A stretch of 64,000 bases of DNA from Leyella stercorea (GCF_021531355.1 NZ_JADYTS010000003.1:100464-164463), one strand, 5' to 3'; positions 27,703-36,352 are shown, counted from the first letter of the stretch. The notes: generated by a model not told the origin, from the letters alone. Translations and numbers: made by a program.

Positions 27703-29397
27703 CTATTTTTTCGGTTGCAACAGCTTTTGGTATTCCTCGGCGTTGCCGAGCAGACGTGCGGCTTCGGCAAACTGCTTGTCGTTGCGCAGTGAGTTTTCGA
27801 GCGAACCCTTCTCGAAGTAGTATGCAGCCATGAGGTCGGCGGCTATCAGTTCTTTTATCTTCTGCTTGTTGTACGGATAGTCGAGGTCTTTGGCTATGTT
27901 GTGCTTCAGCTTCTGGCGCAGCGCCTCAAACTCAGGTTTTGCGTCGTCGTAGTAGCCCTCGAAGCGAGCCAGATTCTCCAGCTCCTTGAGTATCTTCTCG
28001 CTCACCTGGTCGTATGTGAAACCGCTCTTTATCACACGCTGCTTGAATTGCTCGTAGTCGGCATCCGACAGTTCGAAGTCCTTAGGACTTGCCACTGTGG
28101 GGTGGGCGGCTATGTAGTCAATCTCGTAGTTGAGCAGAATGTCGGTAGTGTCAACACGCGAGAGATAGAAGGCGATGTTGGGCAGCGAGTCGGGCTTCAC
28201 CTCGATATCGGGCTTGATGCCACCGCCGTCGCGCACAATGCGTCCGGCAGCAGTGCGAAACTCATGGGTGAGCGAGTCGGGCACGTTCTCGGCTACATAT
28301 CCGTTGTCAGTGTGCTTGTAGCGCAGAGCCTGTATGCATCGTCCCGATGGAATGTAGTATTTTGCAGTGGTCAGCTTCAGTTTTCCGTTATATGGCAGCG
28401 ACACGTTAGGTATCTGCACCAGACCCTTGCCGTATGTGCGTGTACCCATGATTACGGCGCGGTCGTAGTCCTGCAGCGTTCCGCTCGTTATCTCGCTGGC
28501 ACTGGCTGTAGCCTCGTTGACGAGCACCACGATAGGCATCACGGTGTCAATCGGTTCTACTGTAGTGTTGTAGCTGCTGTTGGCGTTCTTCACCTTGCCC
28601 TTCATCGAGAGCAGGTGGCGGCCCTTCGGTAGGAACATGTTCAGAATCTGCAATGCTTCCTGCACCGAGCCTCCACCGTTGTTGCGCAGGTCGAGCACCA
28701 GTCCCTTCATGCCCTGCTTCTTCAAGTCGATAAATGCGCGGCGCACGTCCTTGGCGCTGTTCTCTACATATTGGTTGTAGTTGATATATCCGATGCCATC
28801 CTTCTGCATGCCGTAGTAGGGCAGATAAGGCATCTGGATGGCTTTGCGCTGCACCTTGACGGTCATCTTCTTGCCCGTCGACGGACGCTCAATCTTCATC
28901 ACCATTGTTGTGCCAGGTTCGCCGCGCAGGTGGTCGCTTACGTAGGCAGTGCTCTTCTCAGCCATCGACTCGCCGTCGATGCTCAGAATGATGTCGCCCT
29001 TCTTCAGTCCGGCTTCGGCAGCCGGCATACCCTCGTAAGGCTCGTTTATGATGACACGCTTGCGTGTGAAGCTATAGCTTATTATCGAGCCGATGCCAGC
29101 ATATTTGCCCGTCATCATCTGCTTGTATTCAGCCGCCTTGTCCTCGGGGAAGTAGTCTGTGTACGGGTCGAGCGAGCGCATCATCGAGCGTATAGCCGTT
29201 CCGATGGTCTTGTCGGCGTCGAGCGAGTCGACGTACATCAAGTCGAGGTTGCGGTAGATGGCATTGAAAATGTCAAGGTTCTTTGCCACGCGGAAGTTGT
29301 GGTCGCTGGTGTTCTGTGCCAGTATTGGCATAGCCACAGCCATGAGTGCCATCAGCATCAGGCTGCGCATTGTTTTGGTGTATTTGCGTAAGTGCAT
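27703..29397 (-). CDS. ctpA-like: C-terminal processing peptidase, S41 family
   Basis: A periplasmic serine protease that trims or degrades proteins from the C-terminus. The 564-aa product has a signal peptide (an alternative ATG gives MRSLMLMALMAVAMPILAQ). A PDZ domain follows (about 85-170, YEGMPAAEAGLKKGDIILSI). The S41 domain has LVLDLRNNGGGSVQEAL, NEATASASEITSG (likely nucleophile Ser299) and TYGKGLVQ (Lys324), with the Ser-Lys spacing of E. coli Prc. A helical C-terminal region of about 130 residues follows. A possible -7 box lies at 29454-29461. Confidence 0.93.
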   Translation of the reverse strand: MHLRKYTKTMRSLMLMALMAVAMPILAQNTSDHNFRVAKNLDIFNAIYRNLDLMYVDSLDADKTIGTAIRSMMRSLDPYTDYFPEDKAAEYKQMMTGKYAGIGSIISYSFTRKRVIINEPYEGMPAAEAGLKKGDIILSIDGESMAEKSTAYVSDHLRGEPGTTMVMKIERPSTGKKMTVKVQRKAIQMPYLPYYGMQKDGIGYINYNQYVENSAKDVRRAFIDLKKQGMKGLVLDLRNNGGGSVQEALQILNMFLPKGRHLLSMKGKVKNANSSYNTTVEPIDTVMPIVVLVNEATASASEITSGTLQDYDRAVIMGTRTYGKGLVQIPNVSLPYNGKLKLTTAKYYIPSGRCIQALRYKHTDNGYVAENVPDSLTHEFRTAAGRIVRDGGGIKPDIEVKPDSLPNIAFYLSRVDTTDILLNYEIDYIAAHPTVASPKDFELSDADYEQFKQRVIKSGFTYDQVSEKILKELENLARFEGYYDDAKPEFEALRQKLKHNIAKDLDYPYNKQKIKELIAADLMAAYYFEKGSLENSLRNDKQFAEAARLLGNAEEYQKLLQPKK

Positions 29398-29553
29398 ATT
29401 GTGTTTATGAAATGTTGCTTTATTAATAATATGTATATGTCAATAGACTGATGCAAAAGTAATACATTAACCTCACAAAACACTCGTTTTGTACCTTATT
29501 TTACGTATTGACAAAGAAAAATCACATAATTTGCGAAAATTTCTTGCAAAAAG

Positions 29554-29585
29554 TTTGGAGGAAAGGAAAAATACCACTAACTTTG
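29554..29585 (+). promoter_or_regulatory. tRNA-Asn promoter
   Basis: TTTG (29554-29557), 20 bp, TAACTTTG (29578-29585): a full match to the Bacteroidetes sigma consensus, 38 bp before the tRNA. Confidence 0.8.
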
Positions 29586-29623
29586 CACCCGCAATCAAGA
29601 AAACAAGGTTGCAGAGATATAAT

Positions 29624-29697
29624 GCTTCAATAGCTCAGTTGGTTAGAGCACCTGACTGTTAATCAGGGGGTCGTTGGTTCAAGTCCATCTTGAAGCG
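29624..29697 (+). tRNA. tRNA-Asn (GTT)
   Basis: The acceptor stem GCTTCAA (29624-29630) pairs with TTGAAGC (29690-29696). The D arm is normal. The anticodon arm CCTGA-CTGTTAA-TCAGG gives GTT (29658-29660). The T loop is TTCAAGT, with one U-U mismatch in the T stem. CCA is not encoded. Confidence 0.95.
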
Positions 29698-29701
29698 CAA
29701 A

Positions 29702-29746
29702 AGAAAAGCCTCGCAAGTCGAAAGATTTGCGAGGCTTTTCTTTTTT
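29702..29746 (+). terminator. tRNA-Asn terminator
   Basis: AGAAAAGCCTCGCAA pairs with TTGCGAGGCTTTTCT around a short loop, followed by a T run. Confidence 0.9.
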
Positions 29747-29748
29747 AG

Positions 29749-29942
29749 TTGAGAGTTGAAAATTGAGAGTTGAGAGTTATGGGGTGAGTTGATAATTGAG
29801 AGTGGAGAGTTGAGAGTTATGATATGCTGTGTCGTCAATAATAATTTGTGAACATACTTGTAAATGTTTATAGGCAATCATAACTCTCCACTCTAAACTC
29901 TCCACTCTAAACTTTCCACTCTCTAAACTCTCAACTTTCAAC
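29749..29942. repeat. Heptad inverted-arm element (TTGAGAG type), long
   Basis: Many TTGAGAG-like 7-bp units run from 29749 to about 29818, including two AGTTATG cores. A non-repetitive centre of about 55 nt follows, then inverted units such as CTCTCCA, CTCTAAA and CTCTCAA from about 29879 to 29942. It fills the space between tRNA-Asn and the symporter stop codon. Confidence 0.8.
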
Positions 29943-29952
29943 TGGAAAAGTT

Positions 29953-31314
29953 TTATATCACTCCTGCCTGATGCAGGAACACTGCGATGATGCATATTGG
30001 GCACACGAAGCGTACGGCGAAAAGGTAGATGCGCCATACGTGGCGCGACACGGTGCCGCTGTTGGTGAACTCGCGGTGTACCAGGCGGCGCGGAACAATC
30101 CATCCTAATAGTATACTTGTGAGGAAAGCGCCGAGTGGCATGAGTATCTGTGCCGTGAAGAAGTCGCAGCAGTCGAGCAGCGACTTGCCGAAGAACACGA
30201 ACGCATCGGACGCTCCGCACGACAGCGCACACATTATACCTATCACACAACATATTGCGGTCTCGATGGTGGCACCCGTTCGGCGCGACACGTGCAACTC
30301 CTCGTACAGAAAGGAGGTGCCTATCTCGTGCATGGAGATGGTCGAAGTGAGCGCAGCCAGTGCCAGCAGCATGTAGAAAAGTACGCTTATCACGTAGCCT
30401 ATGACGGGCATTGAGCCGAACGCTTCGTGGAAGACGTTGGGCAGAGTGATGAATATCAGCGACGGACCTGAGTCGGGATTGATGCCTACGGAGAAGGCGG
30501 CAGGGAATATCATGAGTCCGGCGAGTATTGCCACAAGCATGTCTATCAGTGCTATCTGGCAAGCCGTCTTCGAGAGGTTGGCGCTGCGCTTGAAGTACGA
30601 GGCGTATGTACACAGGCATGCCGTGCCCAGCGACAGCGAGAAGAATGCCTGTCCCAGTGCGTCGAGGAATACGTCGCGGTTCATCTTCGAGAAATCGGGG
30701 TTGAGCAGGAAGTCAACGCCGCGCCACGCTCCGGGCAACATGCACGAGGCAATGACGATGATGATGAGCAGGATGAACAGCGTAGGCATGAGCAGATTGG
30801 ACACTTTCTCTATGCCACTGCGCACGCCCTTCACCACAACGAGGTGTGTCAGCACGATGAATGCAACCGTCCATACGGCTGGCATGATCGGGTCGGTGGT
30901 GAATTCCTTGAAGTATTCAGCCACGTAGGCTGCGTCGCCGCTGATGCCACCCATAAGCGACGCGTACAGATATTGCAGACACCAGCCGGCTATGACGGCA
31001 TAAAATCCGAGTATTATCATCGACGTGATGGCTCCCATCACGCCCACCAGCATCCACCACTTGCCCGAAGCCAGGCGGCGATAGGCTCGTGCAGCGTTCG
31101 ATCCGGCGTGTCTGCCGATGATGAACTCGCTTATCATGCCCGGTATTCCGAGCATGAGTACACATATTATATATACCAGTATGAACGCAGCGCCGCCGTC
31201 GTGGCCCGTCATATACGGGAAGCGCCACACGTTGCCGAGGCCCACTGCCGAGCCTGCCGTTGCAAGCACCGCCCCGAATTTGGTGGCGAAGCCTGCTCTT
31301 GAATTATTGCTCAT
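29953..31314 (-). CDS. Sodium:neurotransmitter-symporter (SNF/LeuT) family transporter 1
   Basis: A sodium-coupled amino-acid type permease of the LeuT fold in the inner membrane. The 453-aa product has 11-12 predicted membrane helices. The first holds the family signature AGSAVGLGNVWRFPYMTG, with the unwound helix that binds sodium and substrate. It is 4 nt downstream of a paralogue, so the two are one transcription unit. The substrate cannot be read from the sequence. Confidence 0.93.
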   Translation of the reverse strand: MSNNSRAGFATKFGAVLATAGSAVGLGNVWRFPYMTGHDGGAAFILVYIICVLMLGIPGMISEFIIGRHAGSNAARAYRRLASGKWWMLVGVMGAITSMIILGFYAVIAGWCLQYLYASLMGGISGDAAYVAEYFKEFTTDPIMPAVWTVAFIVLTHLVVVKGVRSGIEKVSNLLMPTLFILLIIIVIASCMLPGAWRGVDFLLNPDFSKMNRDVFLDALGQAFFSLSLGTACLCTYASYFKRSANLSKTACQIALIDMLVAILAGLMIFPAAFSVGINPDSGPSLIFITLPNVFHEAFGSMPVIGYVISVLFYMLLALAALTSTISMHEIGTSFLYEELHVSRRTGATIETAICCVIGIMCALSCGASDAFVFFGKSLLDCCDFFTAQILMPLGAFLTSILLGWIVPRRLVHREFTNSGTVSRHVWRIYLFAVRFVCPICIIAVFLHQAGVI

Positions 31315-31318
31315 AGTG

Positions 31319-32677
31319 TTAGATTATGCCGAGTTGGTTGAGGAATATGGCTACGATGCACACGGGGCAGACGTAGCGTATCAGCAATATGTACACGCCG
31401 AAGAGCGTAGAGCGCAGGGTTCCCCAGTTGGTGAACTCGTCCTTAACGGTCTGGCGCGGCACTACCCATCCCATGAATATACATGTCAGGAATCCGGCTA
31501 TAGGCAGCATTATCTGTCCGGTGACAAAGTCGAAGAGGTCGAACAGCGACTTGCCTCCTATCACGAGCCAGTCTCTGCCGCCTATCGACAGCGAGCACAG
31601 GGCACCGAGCACGCACAGCGACACCGTGACGAGCGTTGCTGCCTTCTTGCGTGTGGTGTGCAGCTCTTCGTAGAAGAAGGCTGTCGACACCTCGTGGAGC
31701 GAGATGAGCGATGTGAGTGCAGCCAGCGACAGCAGCACATAGAACATGATGGCTATCACTGAGCCTATAATAGGCATTGTGGCAAAAGCTTCCTTGAATA
31801 CGTTGGGGAGGGTGATGAATATCAGCGACGGACCCGAGTCGGGATTGATTCCAACCGAGAAGGCGGCTGGAAATATCATCAATCCTGCCAGAATGGCTAT
31901 GAGTGAGTCGATGGCAACGATATTGACAGCCGACTTCATGAGGTTGGCTTTACGCGAAAAATAGCTTGCGAAGGTGCAGATGCAGCCCATGCCGATGCTG
32001 AGCGAATAGAACGACTGGCCCATAGCGGCAAGAAATACGCTTGAGTCCATCTTTGAAAAGTCGGGACGTAGCAAGAATTCCACGCCCTTACCGGCTCCGG
32101 GCAGCATGCACGAGCCTATTACAACCACTACGAGCAGCACAAACAGCGTCGGCATCATCATCTTTGACGCACGCTCTATGCCGCTGCGCACACCGTGTAT
32201 TATCACGAAGTGGGTCAGCGCGAGTATTGCCACCGTCCAGAATACGGGACGTATGGGCGAAGCGGAGAATTCCTGGAAGTACTGGGTGATGTACTGCGGA
32301 TTGCCGTTAAGCTCGCCGAATGCCGAGGCGAAGATGTATTGCAGGCACCATCCAGACACTACTGCATAGTAGCTTGTGATGATAAATCCGGTGAGCACGC
32401 TCATGCAGCCCACCAACCGCCATGCCTTTGCAGTGCCTATCTCGCCGTAGGCGCGTCCCGTATTGGCTGCTCCGTGGCGGCCTATGATGAATTCGTTCAT
32501 CATGCAGGGTATGCCGAGCACCAGCACGCACGCTATATATATAAGTATAAAGGCGGCTCCGCCGTTCTGGCCGGTCATGTATGGAAAACGCCATACGTTG
32601 CCCAGTCCTACCGCCGAACCCGCCGTTGCGAGAATCATTCCCAGTTTGCTTCCGAAGTTTACTCTTTCTTGTGACAT
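31319..32677 (-). CDS. Sodium:neurotransmitter-symporter (SNF/LeuT) family transporter 2
   Basis: A 452-aa paralogue of the next gene, with the same signature GSAVGLGNVWRFPYMTG and segments such as GINPDSGPSLIFITLPNVF shared almost exactly. This points to a tandem duplication with divergence. It is the first gene of the pair; a TAATTTTG box on the minus strand (32710-32717) is a likely promoter. The pair could differ in substrate or simply raise dosage. Confidence 0.93.
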   Translation of the reverse strand: MSQERVNFGSKLGMILATAGSAVGLGNVWRFPYMTGQNGGAAFILIYIACVLVLGIPCMMNEFIIGRHGAANTGRAYGEIGTAKAWRLVGCMSVLTGFIITSYYAVVSGWCLQYIFASAFGELNGNPQYITQYFQEFSASPIRPVFWTVAILALTHFVIIHGVRSGIERASKMMMPTLFVLLVVVVIGSCMLPGAGKGVEFLLRPDFSKMDSSVFLAAMGQSFYSLSIGMGCICTFASYFSRKANLMKSAVNIVAIDSLIAILAGLMIFPAAFSVGINPDSGPSLIFITLPNVFKEAFATMPIIGSVIAIMFYVLLSLAALTSLISLHEVSTAFFYEELHTTRKKAATLVTVSLCVLGALCSLSIGGRDWLVIGGKSLFDLFDFVTGQIMLPIAGFLTCIFMGWVVPRQTVKDEFTNWGTLRSTLFGVYILLIRYVCPVCIVAIFLNQLGII

Positions 32678-32777
32678 GTGTTTTTATAATTTATATCCTA
32701 TCGAGGGTGCAAAATTATAAAAATTATTCGATAATTCGAAGCAAACCGTAACTTTATACGCCTTTTATCGTGTCATT

Positions 32778-34325
32778 TTATACTTCATCGGGCCATGGAC
32801 ATGGCTTTCCGTCAGACTTGAACGTGGGTCGCTGGGCACCTACACGGCGCAGGTATTCGCCCAGTTCGCGCGACAGACGCTTCACGATGTCCTTGTGTTC
32901 GGCAGCCACATTGTGCTGCTCGCTTATGTCGGCAGGAATGTTGAAGAGTTCTTTTCTGCCCGTGTCGTAGTAGTATATCAGCTTCCACTCGTCCTTGCGT
33001 ATGGCGCAGTTGAGATTGATGCCGGGTCCGTTGTTGCCCCAGATGTTGGGGAAGTTCCACACCAGTGCACGGCCTTTCGACGTGTCGCCCGTCTCGCGCA
33101 GCATCGGTACGAACGAGAGTCCGTCTACCGGCGCTACGGTCTTGTACTTGTTTACGCCAGCCATTTCGAGAATGGTGGGGTAGAAGTCTTCAATCATAGT
33201 GTACTTGTCGCACTTCGATCCGGCGCGTGTCACGCCCGGCCACGATACTATCATAGGCTCGCGTATGCCACCCTCGTACAACGAGCACTTGCCGCTGAGC
33301 AACGGATAGTTCTGATGATACAGTTCGCCGTCGCGCCATGTGGGGTTGGTTGCGAGTCCGCCGTTGTCGCTCATGAAGAGTATGATGGTGTTGTCCTTCT
33401 CGCCGTTGCGCTCCACCCAGTCCATAAGGTCGCCCAGACTCTTGTCCATACCCTCGATGAGCGAAGCGTAAGCCGCCTCCTTATCGCTGAGGCCCTTGCG
33501 CACATACTTCGAGAAGAAGCGTTCGTCGCGGTCGATAGGTATGTGTATGGCGTAGTGCGACATATACAGAAAGAAGGGCTGGTTGTACTTCTTTGCCTTG
33601 TCAAGTGCTCCTATAGCCTCCTTGGTGAGTGCTTCGGTGACGAAAGTTCCGGTGCCCCAGTACTTCTCCAGTCCCGGTATAGACATCAGCGAAGTAGGTT
33701 TGCCGTCCTTGGTGTGTCCGTAGTTCAGCTCGCTCAGGTATGTGGCGAGTCCTCCGGCAGCGTGTCCGGCAATGTTCACTTCAAATCCCCAGTGTGTAGG
33801 ATTCTCGCCCGGGGTGTCCATAGCGCCGAAATGCGCCTTGCCGCAATGTATGGTGTGATAGCCGCTGTGGCGCAGCAGTTCTACGAACGATGTGCCCACA
33901 TAGGTGTGTGGAGTGCCTGCCACCTGCGATACGCCGTTGATGTTCCAGTCGGGACAGTCCACCACGTCGCTCGGGAAGTCTACCGACTTGTCGCGTTCGA
34001 GCGTCCAGTTGGTCACACGGTGGCGTGCGTTGTTGGCGCCCGTGATGAGGCTGCAACGCGAAGGTGAGCTGACGCTGGCGGCATAAGCCTGCGTGAACAT
34101 CATGCCTTGGCGTGCCAGGCGCTCCATGTTGGGCGTCTCGTACACCTTATTATATTGTGTGCGCTCGGTCCAGAAGGGTAGTGAGGTGTCCTGCCAACCC
34201 ATGTCGTCGACAAGAAACAGAATGATGTTGGGGCGACGTGCGCTGCTCGCGTTGTCGTTGGGGGCTGCAGCTGCTGTGGCGGTGACGGCAAGCGATGCTG
34301 CTGCGAAAGCTAAAGATTTGTTCAT
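32778..34325 (-). CDS. Secreted S1-family sulfatase (Ser type), arylsulfatase A-like
   Basis: Hydrolyses sulfate esters, probably on glycans in the periplasm. The 515-aa product has a signal peptide, RPNIILFLVDDMGWQDT with metal-binding Asp residues, and the formylglycine signature SSPSRCSLITG (candidate Ser86). Ser-type enzymes need an anSME maturase, not seen here. Other segments are HCGKAHFGAMDTPGE and FMSDNGG. The exact sulfatase subfamily is uncertain. A TAACTTTG box on the minus strand (34360-34367) is a likely promoter. Confidence 0.92.
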   Translation of the reverse strand: MNKSLAFAAASLAVTATAAAAPNDNASSARRPNIILFLVDDMGWQDTSLPFWTERTQYNKVYETPNMERLARQGMMFTQAYAASVSSPSRCSLITGANNARHRVTNWTLERDKSVDFPSDVVDCPDWNINGVSQVAGTPHTYVGTSFVELLRHSGYHTIHCGKAHFGAMDTPGENPTHWGFEVNIAGHAAGGLATYLSELNYGHTKDGKPTSLMSIPGLEKYWGTGTFVTEALTKEAIGALDKAKKYNQPFFLYMSHYAIHIPIDRDERFFSKYVRKGLSDKEAAYASLIEGMDKSLGDLMDWVERNGEKDNTIILFMSDNGGLATNPTWRDGELYHQNYPLLSGKCSLYEGGIREPMIVSWPGVTRAGSKCDKYTMIEDFYPTILEMAGVNKYKTVAPVDGLSFVPMLRETGDTSKGRALVWNFPNIWGNNGPGINLNCAIRKDEWKLIYYYDTGRKELFNIPADISEQHNVAAEHKDIVKRLSRELGEYLRRVGAQRPTFKSDGKPCPWPDEV

Positions 34326-34387
34326 AAGCTGAAGTTTTTAGTATCTCGGGTTATAACTGCAAAGTTACTAAAAGTAGTGTAAAGGGC

Positions 34388-34427
34388 AAAAAAAAGACAG
34401 CTGAAACAAATTGTTTCAGCTGTCTTT
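34388..34427 (-). terminator. tRNA-Pro terminator
   Basis: AAAGACAGCTGAAACAA and TTGTTTCAGCTGTCTTT form a perfect stem. On the minus strand it is followed by a run of T. Confidence 0.85.
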
Positions 34428-34431
34428 AGGG

Positions 34432-34504
34432 TCGGGATGACAAGATTCGAACTTGCGACCCCTACGTCCCGAACGTAGTGCGCTACCAACTGCGCTACAT
34501 CCCG
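34432..34504 (-). tRNA. tRNA-Pro (CGG)
   Basis: On the minus strand the acceptor CGGGATG pairs with CATCCCG. The anticodon arm CTACG-TTCGGGA-CGTAG gives anticodon CGG, and the T loop is TTCGAAT. CCA is not encoded. The upstream -7 box TACCTTTG lies on the minus strand at 34544-34551. Confidence 0.94.
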
Positions 34505-34696
34505 ATTGCTTCGGTTGCGACATTTATGTCTCAAAAGCGAGTGCAAAGGTACAGGTTTTTTCTGATATACACGCAATTTTTTCGTAAAATCTTTCCAAAG
34601 AAGTGCATTTTATGTGGAATGTCATGCCCGTAGAGTGGGTTTGAGCAGTTTTTTGCACTAATTTTAGTGTTTGTGTATAAAAATACTGATAAAAAG

Positions 34697-34727
34697 TTGC
34701 GGGAACCAACAAAAAGCATTACCTTTG
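34697..34727 (+). promoter_or_regulatory. tRNA-Phe promoter
   Basis: TTG (34697-34699), 20 bp, TACCTTTG (34720-34727), 24 bp before the tRNA. Confidence 0.8.
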
Positions 34728-34751
34728 CACTCGCAATTCAGAAATGCAGTT

Positions 34752-34824
34752 GGTGCCATAGCTCAGTTGGTAGAGCAAAGGACTGAAAATCCTTGTGTCC
34801 CCGGTTCGATTCCTGGTGGCACCA
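34752..34824 (+). tRNA. tRNA-Phe (GAA)
   Basis: The acceptor GGTGCCA (34752-34758) pairs with TGGCACC (34817-34823). The anticodon arm is AAGGA-CTGAAAA-TCCTT, anticodon GAA. The T arm is CCCGG-TTCGATT-CCTGG. CCA is not encoded. It has its own promoter and terminator. Confidence 0.96.
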
Positions 34825-34829
34825 CAGTT

Positions 34830-34866
34830 AAAAAGCAGTTACTCAAACGAGTAGCTGCTTTTTTTG
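34830..34866 (+). terminator. tRNA-Phe terminator
   Basis: AGCAGTTACTC (34834-34844) pairs with GAGTAGCTGCT (34849-34859) with one mismatch around a 4-nt loop, followed by T7. Confidence 0.88.
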
Positions 34867-34913
34867 TTGCCTTAAACTTTAATCTTTGCCCCCTTGTTGT
34901 TGTCCGTTTGTTT

Positions 34914-34999
34914 GGTGCCATAGCTCAGTTGGTAGAGCAAAGGACTGACATTGTCTATAAATTGGCCTTGTGTCCCCGGTTCGATTCCTGGTGGCACCA
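34914..34999 (+). pseudogene. tRNA-Phe duplicate with an interrupted anticodon arm
   Basis: The first 35 nt and the last 36 nt are identical to the intact tRNA-Phe 160 nt upstream. Where the intact copy has AAAT in the anticodon loop, this copy has 17 nt (CATTGTCTATAAATTGG), so no GAA anticodon loop can form. D, T and acceptor arms are intact. It is probably a recent broken duplicate. Copy B of the palindromic element begins 9 nt after it in place of a terminator. Confidence 0.85.
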
Positions 35000-35008
35000 C
35001 AGACGAAA

Positions 35009-35183
35009 GAGGGTGTGTCAAAATAGGAGTTAGAGGAAGTTAAGAAGAAGTTAATCCATCTACGATGGATGGTAGTTAACAGACAAATGCTTTATTTTCA
35101 GCAATTTATACATATGTCCGCTAACTTCCGTTAACTTCGGGCGAAGCCCAAACTTCCTTTTACTCCTATTTTGATACACCCTC
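35009..35183. mobile_element. Palindromic intergenic element, copy B
   Basis: Same orientation and length (175 bp) as copy A, with ends GAGGGTGTGTCAAAAT and ATTTTGATACACCCTC. Internal hairpins and the stretch with ATACATATGTCCGCTAACTT match copy A nearly base for base. No coding capacity. Confidence 0.85.
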
Positions 35184-35225
35184 TTTGTGTTTTATGTTGT
35201 TGTGTTGTGATTACGGATATAAACA

Positions 35226-35275
35226 AAAAAAAGACGGATCCCATCGAATAGTGATGAAATCCGTTTTGTCTTTTT
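35226..35275. terminator. Terminator-like hairpin
   Basis: ACGGAT (35234-35239) and CATC (35242-35245) pair with GATG (35253-35256) and ATCCGT (35259-35264). A-rich and T-rich flanks could make it work in both directions. No adjacent gene clearly needs it. Confidence 0.4.
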
Positions 35276-35604
35276 ATAGTGCATATCGAAACGAAAGGTG
35301 AATTCGTACACACTTCTTTCATGGTGCAAAGGTACTCATTTGCTCTGAAACCAACAAACATTTTTTCCGTTTTCTTTTGTCGTTGCCTCTTTATTCTGTT
35401 TATTTAGAATATAATAATTTACATATTAACATGCATTAACACGAAATGCCAGTTCTTTGTTCTATTAAGGAGCGGATTGCAGGGCATTTAATCATTGAGA
35501 AACCATTGATTTACAAATACTTTTATCCTTACATATATTGTATAAGCATAGCTATTACTAGGATGAGTACATTTAATCATTGTTTTAGCAGTTTCATCAT
35601 TGCC

Positions 35605-35682
35605 GGGAGCGGGGACGCCCTCGTCCCCGACAAAGCGATCGATTCCCCTAATTCTTTCGGGGACGAGGGCGTCCCCTCTCCC
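35605..35682. repeat. Large GC-rich palindrome
   Basis: GGGGACGCCCTCGTCCCCGA (35611-35630) is perfectly complementary to 35657-35676. Six more pairs outside, with one mismatch, give arms of 26 bp around a 26-nt loop. The base content is far more GC-rich than its surroundings. Confidence 0.9.
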
Positions 35683-35949
35683 AGTCTTTACATCTTTTGC
35701 AATCGCCTTGCCGGTTACAGAGAAGTTCCTCTACTCTGCCATGATTGTCAAGCCTCTCCTACTATATGTAAAGATAATTCAGAACTGTTACTTAATCCAA
35801 ATTTGCTATATAAAAGATATGTGCAAATATTGTGTCGACGGTAAAAAAGTGTTACAAATGAAAAATTGATTCTGGAGATCTGAAGAGCCGTTTTTGTGGC
35901 GTTTTGCAGTGCTCGTCACCATGTTTTTTGTCAAATGAGCCTTCTTTGT

Positions 35950-35974
35950 CTTCCAAATGTAGTACATTTGGAAG
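35950..35974. repeat. Palindrome CTTCCAAATGTA-g-TACATTTGGAAG
   Basis: A perfect 12-bp inverted repeat around a single base. The right half contains TACATTTG, which also fits the -7 promoter pattern. A related sequence is found at 36014-36063. Confidence 0.85.
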
Positions 35975-36013
35975 GTAAAACGAATACATTTGGGATGCGA
36001 TTGGGCTATAAAT

Positions 36014-36063
36014 GGAATGCAAAAGTAGTACATTTGCAACGAAATGTACTACTTTTGCATTCC
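36014..36063. repeat. Palindrome with 22-bp arms, GGAATGCAAAAGTAGTAC type
   Basis: The arm 36014-36035 is perfectly complementary to 36042-36063 around a 6-nt loop (GCAACG). It shares the AGTACATTT core with the palindrome 40 bp upstream. Confidence 0.9.
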
Positions 36064-36213
36064 TGATAATTGCTCACTTACACCCATTTGTCGTGTAACG
36101 TATTGGATATAAGTGAAATAAAGCTGCACGCTCAAAACTCACGAATTTCGGGCAACAGATTTCTTCGTGCGTTCAACTCGCAGTTTTGAGCGGTTGGAAA
36201 TGCAAATATTGTG

Positions 36214-36346
36214 TATTCGCTACGCGATTTTTGAGTTTTTGATTTTTGAGTTTTGAATTGGTCGCCTACGGCGATTTATGAATTGTTGAATTATGAATTT
36301 TCAATACCATTCATAACTTTCAACTCTCAATTCTCAACTCTCAACT
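36214..36346. repeat. Heptad element, mixed TTTTGAA and CTCTCAA types
   Basis: TTTTGAG/TTTTGAA-like units lead to a GC hairpin (TCGCC-tac-GGCGA, about 36261-36273). Then come TGAATTG units and an inverted tail of CATAACT, TTCAACT, CTCAATT-type 7-bp units to 36345. It ends 8 nt before the rnr stop codon. Two heptad types meet in one place. Confidence 0.75.
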
Positions 36347-36352
36347 GAATCC

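Larger units (their letters stand above)
35184..36213. other. Gene-free stretch rich in palindromes
   Basis: Between copy B and the heptad element before rnr I see no convincing gene. It holds a terminator-like hairpin (35226-35275) and three strong inverted repeats listed separately. A looser one, CTCAAAACT near 36132 against AGTTTTGAG near 36182, is also present. Open frames here run through the palindromes and resemble no family I know. Confidence 0.6.

Noticed and set aside
29690..29700. Genome-encoded CCA ends on the tRNAs
   Set aside because: In all three intact tRNAs the bases after the discriminator are not CCA.
32895..34067. A 390-codon plus-strand frame opposite the first sulfatase
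   Set aside because: The sulfatase signature and full-length homology are on the minus strand.
34914..34999. Bacterial tRNA intron (group I)
   Set aside because: The insertion is only 13 nt net; group I introns are hundreds of nucleotides long.
35446..35844. A 132-codon frame in the gene-free stretch
   Set aside because: It runs through the large palindrome at 35605-35682, has no family resemblance and an odd composition.
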